Positions 1 through 5,093 of a DNA stretch of 5,482 nucleotides are shown piece by piece. The notes below the pieces were generated by a model that was given only the letters and a program-made list of their open reading frames with translations, was not told where the DNA came from and did not search any database. Source of the stretch: Actinomycetes bacterium (GTDB lineage: Bacteria; Actinomycetota; Actinomycetes; Actinomycetales; Cellulomonadaceae); NCBI GenBank assembly GCA_023462275.1, contig JAEWYD010000398.1:1-5482 (forward strand), written 5' to 3'. Numbering within the stretch: position 1 is the stretch's first letter; each line of letters begins with the position of its first letter. Position numbers and translations under genes: made by a program.

Positions 1-179
1 GCCACGTCCCTCGGCTCGCCGAGCGCCGTGAGACCCGGGCGACGGCCCCCGCCCTCGGTCAGCACGACCGCCGCGCGCTCGTCGACCCACGCTCCGCGCA
101 CGGCGGCACGGCCGTGCGCCATGAGCAGGTACGGCGACGACGCCCAGGCGCCCGGCAGGTCCGCGACGGACCCGACCAC
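1..179 (-). CDS. Partial ORF, N-terminal part only; possibly a GNAT-type acetyltransferase
   Basis: Reading leftward from GTG at 179-177, the frame stays open to the window edge for 59 codons. The product begins VVGSVADLPGAW and continues with SPYLLMAHGRAAVRGAWVDE, then an alternation of hydrophobic stretches and GEPRDVA. Codon third positions are mostly G/C, as in the neighbouring genes. It follows the aspS stop (TGA 184-182) by two bases and has no spaced Shine-Dalgarno; the GAGG just before it touches the GTG. Translation would therefore have to restart after aspS termination. A later ATG at 122-120 also lacks a ribosome site. The segment resembles N-termini of actinobacterial GNAT proteins that I remember, but the acetyl-CoA-binding motif lies outside the window, so function is a guess. 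That this is a real gene is more likely than not. Confidence 0.55.
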   Translation of the reverse strand, partial: MVGSVADLPGAWASSPYLLMAHGRAAVRGAWVDERAAVVLTEGGGRRPGLTALGEPRDV

Positions 180-181
180 CC

Positions 182-1960
182 TCAGGACTGCGGGACGGAC
201 GCCGGCTTCGCGGGGGCGGCGTCCACTCCGGCCTCCTTGCGCTGCTGCGCCGTGATCGGCGCGGGCGCTCCGGTCAGCGGGTCGTATCCGCCGCCGGACT
301 TGGGGAAGGCGATGACGTCGCGGATGGACTCCGACCGCGTCAGCAGCGTGAGGATCCGGTCCCACCCGAAGGCGATGCCCCCGTGCGGCGGCGCACCGTA
401 CGCGAAGGCGTCGAGGAACCAGCCGAAGCGACGGGCCACCTCGTCGGGGCCGAGGCCCATCATGTCGAAGACCCGCTGCTGCACGTCCTTGCGGTGGATA
501 CGGATCGACCCGCCGCCGATCTCGTTGCCGTTGCAGACGATGTCGTAGGCGTATGCCAGGGCGTTGCCCGGGTCCTCCTCGAAGCGGTCGACCCACTCCG
601 GCGTCGGCGACGTGAAGGCGTGGTGCACCGCGGTCCAGGAACCGCCACCCACGGCGACGTCGTCGTCCTCCCCCGTCGGCTTGAACAGCGGGGCGTCCAC
701 CACCCACACGAACGACCACGCGTCGGCGTCGATGAGCCCACCGCGGCGGCCGATCTCGAGCCGCGCGGCGCCCAGCAGCGCCCGCGCCTCGGACGGCTTG
801 CCCGCGGCGAAGAAGACGGCGTCCCCGGGCGAGGCGCCCACCGCTGCCACCAGCCCGGCGCGCTCGGCGTCGGACAGGTTCTTGGCGACCGGGCCGGCCA
901 GCTCGCCGTCCTCGGCGACCGTGACGTAGGCGAGGCCCTTCGCGCCACGCTGCTTGGCCCACTCCTGCCAGGCGTCGAAGCCTCGGCGCGGCGTCGCGGC
1001 GCCGCCCGGCTGCACGACGGCGCCGACGTACGGGGCCTGGAAGACGCGGAACGGCGTGGCGCTGAAGTACTCGGTGAGGTCCACGAGCTCGAGGCCGAAG
1101 CGCAGGTCGGGCTTGTCCGTGCCGTACCGCGCCATCGCGTCGGCGTACGTCATACGGGCGATCGGCGTCGGGATGCGGTACCCGATGAGGTCCCAGAGGG
1201 CGACCAGCACCTCCTCGCCGACGGCGATCACGTCGTCCTGCTCGACGAAGCTCATCTCGACGTCGAGCTGCGTGAACTCCGGCTGGCGGTCCGCGCGGAA
1301 GTCCTCGTCGCGGTAGCACCGCGCGATCTGGTAGTAGCGCTCGAGGCCGCCGACCATCAGGAGCTGCTTGAACAGCTGCGGCGACTGCGGCAGGGCGTAC
1401 CAGGACCCGGGCGCCAGGCGTGCCGGCACGACGAAGTCGCGCGCGCCCTCAGGCGTCGAGATCGTCAGCGTCGGCGTCTCCACCTCGACGAAGTCCTGCG
1501 CGTCGAGCACGGCGCGCGCCGCGGCGTTCGCCTTGGCGCGCAGGCGCATCGCGTGCGCCGTGCGGGGCCGCCGCAGGTCGAGGTAGCGGTACTTGAGGCG
1601 GGCCTCCTCGCCGACCGCCTCGTCGAGCGCGGAGGACACCTGGAACGGCAGGGGCGCGGACTCGTTGAGCACCACCACGGCGTCGGCGGGCACCTCGATC
1701 TCACCCGTGGCCAGGCCCGGGTTCTCGTTGCCCTCGGGGCGACGCCCGACGACGCCGGTGACCTGCAGCACGTACTCGGCGCGCAGGCCGTGGGCCACCG
1801 CCTCGTCCCGGACCACCACCTGCACGACGCCGGACGCGTCGCGGAGGTCGATGAACGCCACCCCACCGTGATCGCGCCGCCGGTCCACCCACCCGGCGAG
1901 GGTGACGGTCTGCCCGATGTGCTCGGCTCGGAGCGAGCCGGCGGTGTGGGTGCGCAGCAC
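182..1960 (-). CDS. aspS: Aspartyl-tRNA synthetase (probably non-discriminating, Asp/Asn)
   Basis: Class II aminoacyl-tRNA synthetase that attaches aspartate to tRNA in the cytoplasm; 592 residues, the usual bacterial length. Residues 1-105 form the OB-fold anticodon-binding domain (AGWVDRRRDHGG at 22-33, FIDLRD at 36-41). Motif 1 lies near 155-175 (VEVETPTLTISTPEGARDF). QSPQLFKQL is at 192-200. Motif 2 is around 213-229, with CYRDEDFRADRQPEF at 215-229. The bacterial GAD insertion spans about 290-410. Motif 3 is GIAFGWDR at 528-535, followed by RDVIAFPKSGGG. Residue 31 is His, the signature of non-discriminating enzymes that also make Asp-tRNA(Asn). The GTG at 1960-1958 is chosen as start because an upstream GGAAGGA (1972-1966) is spaced five bases away and homologues begin at this point; the frame is open further upstream but only as a shadow of hisS. 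It lies 47 bases after hisS, probably in the same transcript. The identification is secure. Confidence 0.97.
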   Translation of the reverse strand: MLRTHTAGSLRAEHIGQTVTLAGWVDRRRDHGGVAFIDLRDASGVVQVVVRDEAVAHGLRAEYVLQVTGVVGRRPEGNENPGLATGEIEVPADAVVVLNESAPLPFQVSSALDEAVGEEARLKYRYLDLRRPRTAHAMRLRAKANAAARAVLDAQDFVEVETPTLTISTPEGARDFVVPARLAPGSWYALPQSPQLFKQLLMVGGLERYYQIARCYRDEDFRADRQPEFTQLDVEMSFVEQDDVIAVGEEVLVALWDLIGYRIPTPIARMTYADAMARYGTDKPDLRFGLELVDLTEYFSATPFRVFQAPYVGAVVQPGGAATPRRGFDAWQEWAKQRGAKGLAYVTVAEDGELAGPVAKNLSDAERAGLVAAVGASPGDAVFFAAGKPSEARALLGAARLEIGRRGGLIDADAWSFVWVVDAPLFKPTGEDDDVAVGGGSWTAVHHAFTSPTPEWVDRFEEDPGNALAYAYDIVCNGNEIGGGSIRIHRKDVQQRVFDMMGLGPDEVARRFGWFLDAFAYGAPPHGGIAFGWDRILTLLTRSESIRDVIAFPKSGGGYDPLTGAPAPITAQQRKEAGVDAAPAKPASVPQS

Positions 1961-1965
1961 GAAGG

Positions 1966-1972
1966 TCCTTCC
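1966..1972 (-). promoter_or_regulatory. Ribosome binding site of aspS
   Basis: On the minus strand GGAAGGA is followed by five bases and then GTG. This site settles the aspS start, since the reading frame itself continues open for more than 1.4 kb upstream through the hisS region. Confidence 0.75.
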
Positions 1973-2007
1973 GACGACGGATGAGCGCGGTGGGCGCACG
2001 GACGAGT

Positions 2008-3432
2008 CTAGTGGCGGGCGGCCGGGACGCCGTCGCCCGGCACGACCCGGGGGCGCAGGTCCTCGACCGGGGGCGCCCAGGCGGCCGGGTCGGCGTCGAC
2101 CTGCTCGCCGCTGCGGATGTCCTTGACCTGGTGGGGCGTCGCGGCGACGACGGAGCCGTCGGCCCCCGTGCGCTCGGGTGCGGCGGGGAACCACACGAAG
2201 GGGACTCCGCGCCGGTCCGCGTAGCGGATCTGCTTGCCGAACTTCGCGGCCGACGGCGCCACCTCGACGGGGATGCCCCGCGCGCGGAGAGCGGCGGCCA
2301 CGCGCTCGCTCTCGGTGCGGGTGTCCTCGTTCACGACGGCGACGACGACGGCGCTCGGCACGGCACGGGTCGCGCGCACCAGGCCCGCCGACAGCAGCCG
2401 CGAGAGGAGGCGGGACACGCCGATGGACAGGCCGACGCCGGGGTAGGTGGTCGCGCCGTCGGACGCGAGGGCGTCGTAGCGCCCACCCGAGCAGATCGAC
2501 CCGAGCTCCTCGTGGCCCACCAGCACCGTCTCGTAGACCGACCCGGTGTAGTAGTCCAGGCCCCGGGCGATCTTCAGGTCCGCCGTGATGACGCCGGGTG
2601 CGCGCTGCGCCGCTGCCGCCAGCAGCGCCCCGAGCTCGGCGAGCCCCTGCTCGAGGAGCGGCTCCGCCGTCGCTCCGTGCCGCTCGGCCAGGGCCCGGAC
2701 GTCCGCCACGACAGACGCGTCGCTCCCCCGCAGGGCCGCCAGCTCGAGCATGGCGCCGGCCTGGTCGGGCGTCGCGCCCGCCTCCTGCGCCAGCAGCGCG
2801 GCGACGGCCTCCGGCCCCACCTTGTCGAGCTTGTCGATGGACCGCAGGACGGCCTCGACGTCCGCCAGCCCGATGCCCCGGGCGAAGCCCTCGACCACGC
2901 GACGGTTGTTCACCAGGATCCGGACCGGGGGCACGCCCACCTCCGCCAGGGCGGCGAAGGCGTCCGCGATGACCAGGGGCAGCTCCACCTCGAAGTGGTA
3001 CGGCAGCTCCCCCGCACCCACGACGTCGACGTCCGCCTGCACGAACTCGCGGAACCGGCCGTCCTGGGGCCGCTCGCCGCGCCAGACCTTCTGGATCTGG
3101 TAGCGCCGGAACGGGAAGTCCAGGTGCCCGGCGTTCTCCAGCACGTAGCGGGCGAACGGCACCGTGAGGTCGAAGTGCAGGCCCAGCCCCTTCTCGTCGC
3201 GACCCGACCGCTCGCCGTCGGGCGCCTCCTGGAGGCGGCGGAGCACGTAGACCTCCTTGGAGGTCTCCCCCTTGCGCAGCAGCTGGTCGAGCGGCTCGAC
3301 GGCCCGCGTCTCGATGCCGACGAAGCCGTGCAGCTCGAAGGTGCGGCGCAGGACGTCGAGCACGTGCTGCTCGACGACGCGGCCGGCGGGGAGCCACTCG
3401 GGGAAGCCGGACAACGGGGTGGGGCGGGCCAT
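2008..3432 (-). CDS. hisS: Histidyl-tRNA synthetase, long variant with eukaryote/archaea-like motifs
   Basis: Class II synthetase charging tRNA(His) in the cytoplasm; 474 residues against roughly 420 for the classical bacterial form. HisRS signatures are clear: ARGLDYYTG at 289-297 and SGGRYD at 315-320. Motif 2 is WRGERPQDGRFREF at 117-130, and motif 3 is GVGLSIGVSRL at 332-342. A C-terminal anticodon-binding domain begins near 359 and contains KFGKQIRYADRRG at 397-409. The N-terminus (SGFPEWLP at 8-15), DLTVPFARY at 88-96 in place of the bacterial LRPEGT segment, NNRRVVEGF at 175-183 and DKLDKV at 200-205 look like the eukaryotic/archaeal branch rather than the M. tuberculosis type. The ATG start at 3432-3430 has AGAGGA (3444-3439) six bases upstream. 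It sits 70 bases after the hydrolase gene, with no promoter-like sequence between, so it is likely co-transcribed. Identity as HisRS is secure; the evolutionary reading is from memory of family sequences. Confidence 0.96.
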   Translation of the reverse strand: MARPTPLSGFPEWLPAGRVVEQHVLDVLRRTFELHGFVGIETRAVEPLDQLLRKGETSKEVYVLRRLQEAPDGERSGRDEKGLGLHFDLTVPFARYVLENAGHLDFPFRRYQIQKVWRGERPQDGRFREFVQADVDVVGAGELPYHFEVELPLVIADAFAALAEVGVPPVRILVNNRRVVEGFARGIGLADVEAVLRSIDKLDKVGPEAVAALLAQEAGATPDQAGAMLELAALRGSDASVVADVRALAERHGATAEPLLEQGLAELGALLAAAAQRAPGVITADLKIARGLDYYTGSVYETVLVGHEELGSICSGGRYDALASDGATTYPGVGLSIGVSRLLSRLLSAGLVRATRAVPSAVVVAVVNEDTRTESERVAAALRARGIPVEVAPSAAKFGKQIRYADRRGVPFVWFPAAPERTGADGSVVAATPHQVKDIRSGEQVDADPAAWAPPVEDLRPRVVPGDGVPAARH

Positions 3433-3438
3433 GCGTGG

Positions 3439-3444
3439 TCCTCT
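3439..3444 (-). promoter_or_regulatory. Ribosome binding site of hisS
   Basis: AGAGGA on the minus strand, six bases ahead of the ATG at 3432-3430. It supports that ATG as the start. Confidence 0.7.
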
Positions 3445-3456
3445 CGTACGGCGGCG

Positions 3457-3473
3457 CCCAGCGGTGTGCTGGG
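3457..3473. other. Small hairpin between the hydrolase gene and hisS
   Basis: Perfect six-base inverted repeat CCCAGC / GCTGGG around a five-base loop, inside the 70-base gap between the hydrolase stop and the hisS start. No T-tract follows on either strand, so it is not a standard intrinsic terminator. It could be an mRNA stability or processing element, or chance in a GC-rich spacer. Confidence 0.3.
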
Positions 3474-3502
3474 GTGCGGGATCGGGTCGGTCGGGTGGCG
3501 GG

Positions 3503-4153
3503 TCAGAGGCCTCGCAGGTACGGGTTGCGGGCGAGCTCGGAACCGATCGTGCTCGCCGGGCCGTGCCCGGGGAGAACGCGCGTCACCGGGTCCAGCGCGG
3601 CGAGGCGCCGCAGGGAAGCGACCATCGCGTCGGGGTCGCTGCCAGGGAAGTCGGTGCGGCCGACCGAGCCGGCGAACAGCACGTCCCCGGTCAGGGCCAC
3701 CGGCCCCACCGACGCCTCGAGCAGGTAGACCGTCGAGCCCTCGGTGTGGCCCGGCGCGTGCAGCACGCGCACCGGGGCGCCGGCCGGCCCGTCGTCGGCG
3801 AAGGGACGCACGTCGCCCGGCCGCGCCGGGCCTGCGGGCGCACCACCCATGCGGGCGACCTGCGCCCCGACCGGCCCGAGCGAGCCGACCGGGTCCGCCA
3901 GCCGGTAGGCGTCCGCCGCGTGCACGTGGACCGCCACGCCGTACCTCTCGGCGAGCTCGGCGGCGTCCCAGGAGTGGTCGAGGTGCCCGTGCGTCAGCAG
4001 GATGCCCGCGACGGCGAGTCCCTCGGCCTCGACGAGCGCGCGCACCTGGGCGGCGGCGCCGGCACCGGGGTCGACGACCCAGATCACCCCGTCGGACTCG
4101 ATCAGGTGGCAGTTCGTCTCCAGGAGCGGCGCGACGACTGTCCTGATCAGCAC
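3503..4153 (-). CDS. Metallo-beta-lactamase-fold hydrolase, glyoxalase II (YcbL-like) group
   Basis: Cytoplasmic zinc hydrolase of 216 residues without a signal peptide. The metal-binding set is complete: THGHLDH at 54-60, His136 in APGHTEGS, Asp157 in LTGDVLF and His197 in LPGHGP. VVDPG at 26-30 and GSVGRTDFPG at 162-171 are typical of the glyoxalase II/YcbL group, which cleaves thioesters such as hydroxyacyl-glutathione. It lacks the longer C-terminal glutathione-binding region of classical glyoxalase II. As actinobacteria mostly use mycothiol, the true substrate is open. The frame extends upstream to 4321, but the GTG at 4153-4151 aligns with family N-termini (xLIRTVVAPLLETNCH). GGAGG lies only one base before this GTG, too close to serve normally, while a TACCCT element six bases upstream suggests a leaderless transcript. 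It is the first gene of the leftward group with hisS and aspS, and this neighbourhood resembles M. tuberculosis Rv2580c-Rv2581c. Family is certain; substrate is not. Confidence 0.92.
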   Translation of the reverse strand: MLIRTVVAPLLETNCHLIESDGVIWVVDPGAGAAAQVRALVEAEGLAVAGILLTHGHLDHSWDAAELAERYGVAVHVHAADAYRLADPVGSLGPVGAQVARMGGAPAGPARPGDVRPFADDGPAGAPVRVLHAPGHTEGSTVYLLEASVGPVALTGDVLFAGSVGRTDFPGSDPDAMVASLRRLAALDPVTRVLPGHGPASTIGSELARNPYLRGL

Positions 4154-4159
4154 CCCTCC

Positions 4160-4191
4160 AGGGTATCGGCGACGCGAGGCAACCGAGACAA
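4160..4191 (-). promoter_or_regulatory. Candidate leftward promoter of the hydrolase-hisS-aspS operon
   Basis: On the minus strand a TANNNT-type -10 element, TACCCT, occupies 4165-4160, leaving six bases before the GTG start codon at 4153. A -35-like TTGTCT lies at 4191-4186, 20 bases from TACCCT, or 18 from the overlapping GATACC; neither spacing is ideal. Transcription starting about seven bases after the -10 would begin at the GTG itself. The position is that expected of a leaderless actinobacterial gene; the hexamers are only moderate matches. Confidence 0.42.
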
Positions 4192-4243
4192 GACCGTGAC
4201 CCCCGGGAGGGTGGACGTGTCCGTCGGGGGCCCCGGGCTTGCC

Positions 4244-4249
4244 TAGACT
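4244..4249 (+). promoter_or_regulatory. Candidate -10 element of the peptidyl-prolyl isomerase gene
   Basis: TAGACT fits the TANNNT -10 pattern and is the best AT-containing hexamer in this GC-rich stretch. No good -35 match is found 16-19 bases upstream (the bases there are in the TCCGTCG stretch), which is common in actinobacterial promoters. The implied start near 4256 gives a leader of about 55 bases. Confidence 0.4.
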
Positions 4250-4255
4250 GTCCGA

Positions 4256-4282
4256 GGCCCGGCGCGGCGCTTGCGGCGGGCC
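4256..4282 (+). other. GC-rich hairpin in the isomerase mRNA leader
   Basis: GGCCCG (4256-4261) pairs perfectly with CGGGCC (4277-4282). Inside, a single G/G mismatch is followed by CGC (4263-4265) pairing with GCG (4273-4275) around a seven-base loop. It sits at the predicted mRNA 5' end, 28 bases before the start codon and upstream of the ribosome site, so it need not block translation. A role in 5'-end stability is possible; chance is also possible at this base composition. Confidence 0.4.
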
Positions 4283-4299
4283 CCGACGCGCGCGAGAAC

Positions 4300-4304
4300 G
4301 GGAG
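4300..4304 (+). promoter_or_regulatory. Ribosome binding site of the isomerase gene
   Basis: GGGAG with six bases to the GTG at 4311. It favours this start over the upstream in-frame TTG at 4239, which would also fall before the predicted transcription start. Confidence 0.6.
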
Positions 4305-4310
4305 TGCGGA

Positions 4311-5093
4311 GTGTCGTCCAAGAAGCAGCAGCGCGAGTACGCGCGGCGACGCTACGAGAAGTGGCTGGCGCACCAGCAGGAGCAGCGCGCGCGGCAGCAC
4401 CGCCGCCGCGTCGTCGTCAGCTGGGTCCTCGGTGTGCTCGCCGTCGCAGCGCTCGTCTGGCTCGTGGTGGCTCTCGTCACCGGTGGCGACGACGCCGAGC
4501 CGGTACCCACACCCGCCCCGACACCGTCCGCCGAGGCCGCGCCGACGCCCACCACGACCCCCGGCAACCAGGGCGACGTGCCCGACCCGGCGCTCGCGGA
4601 GGGACGCACCTGGACGGCCACCGTGCGCACGACGGCCGGCGACATCACGGTGGAGCTGGACGGTGCGAAGGCACCGCAGGCTGTGGCGTCCTTCCTCAGC
4701 CTCGCCCAGAAGGGCTTCTACGACTCCACGACGTGCCACCGCCTGACGACGGCGGGCATCTTCGTGCTCCAGTGCGGCGACCCGAACGGCGACGGCACGG
4801 GCGGCCCGGACTACCGCTTCGGACCGATCGAGAACGCGCCGGTCGACGACGTGTACCCCGCGGGAACGCTCGCGATGGCCCGGCAGGGTGAGAACGCCTA
4901 CAGCCAGGGCAGCCAGTTCTTCCTCGTCTACGAGGACTCGACGATCCCCGCGGACACCGCGGGCGGTTACACCGTCTTCGGACGGATCACCGGTGGCATG
5001 GACGTGCTCAAGGCCGTCGCCGACGCCGGAGTGGTCGACGGCACCGAGACCCCGACCACCAAGGTCACCATCGAGGGAGTGGAGATCCAGTGA
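4311..5093 (+). CDS. Membrane-anchored cyclophilin-type peptidyl-prolyl cis-trans isomerase
   Basis: Catalyses cis-trans isomerisation of Xaa-Pro bonds, probably assisting protein folding outside the membrane. The 260-residue product has a very basic cytoplasmic start (residues 1-33, with KKQQREYARRRYEKW), one membrane helix at about 34-57 and a Pro/Thr-rich linker at about 63-85. The cyclophilin domain runs from about 100 to 260. Within it are ITVELDGAKAP (112-122), the catalytic Arg144 in CHR, LQCGDPNGDGTGGPDY (153-168), and QGSQFFLVY (199-207). The basic N-terminus before the helix predicts an outward-facing C-terminal domain. The Trp that binds cyclosporin in human CypA has no counterpart (the region reads DTAGGYTVFGRI). 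Two cysteines, 142 and 155, flank the active-site strand. The GTG start is supported by GGGAG at 4300-4304. It corresponds in position to M. tuberculosis ppiB (Rv2582), divergent from the hydrolase gene. The stop overlaps the next start. Family identification is firm; the clients are unknown. Confidence 0.94.
   Translation: MSSKKQQREYARRRYEKWLAHQQEQRARQHRRRVVVSWVLGVLAVAALVWLVVALVTGGDDAEPVPTPAPTPSAEAAPTPTTTPGNQGDVPDPALAEGRTWTATVRTTAGDITVELDGAKAPQAVASFLSLAQKGFYDSTTCHRLTTAGIFVLQCGDPNGDGTGGPDYRFGPIENAPVDDVYPAGTLAMARQGENAYSQGSQFFLVYEDSTIPADTAGGYTVFGRITGGMDVLKAVADAGVVDGTETPTTKVTIEGVEIQ

Noticed and set aside
383..1984. 533-codon open frame on the plus strand opposite aspS
   Set aside because: It is the complement of a certain gene in very GC-rich DNA, where stop codons are rare. 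The product is Arg/Gly/His/Val-rich, matches no family and has no start signal.
182..3397. A single 1071-residue protein containing AspRS as its C-terminal half
   Set aside because: The upstream half is the hisS region in another frame and is Arg/Gly/Pro-rich nonsense. AspRS has its own ribosome site and starts at 1960.
3433..3502. Terminator, promoter or T-box ahead of hisS
   Set aside because: The 70-base spacer has one six-pair stem without a T-tract, no TANNNT element with a partner, and is far too short for a T-box leader.
1981..4146. 721-codon open frame on the plus strand opposite hisS and the hydrolase
   Set aside because: It crosses two convincing genes on the other strand, and the end of its product becomes an Arg/Pro/Gly run typical of a shadow frame.
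4213..4222. GGACGTGTCC operator-like inverted repeat between the divergent promoters
   Set aside because: The arms are only four bases long and the site matches no operator I know; at this base composition it is expected by chance.
4239..4310. TTG start of the isomerase at 4239, adding 24 residues
   Set aside because: The codon overlaps the candidate promoter, lacks a ribosome site, and the added residues are not of the family; GTG at 4311 has a well-spaced GGGAG.
4154..4321. N-terminal extension of the hydrolase up to 4321
   Set aside because: The extra 56 residues are low-complexity, overlap the divergent promoter region and isomerase start, and are absent from the family; they lie upstream of the best -10 element.
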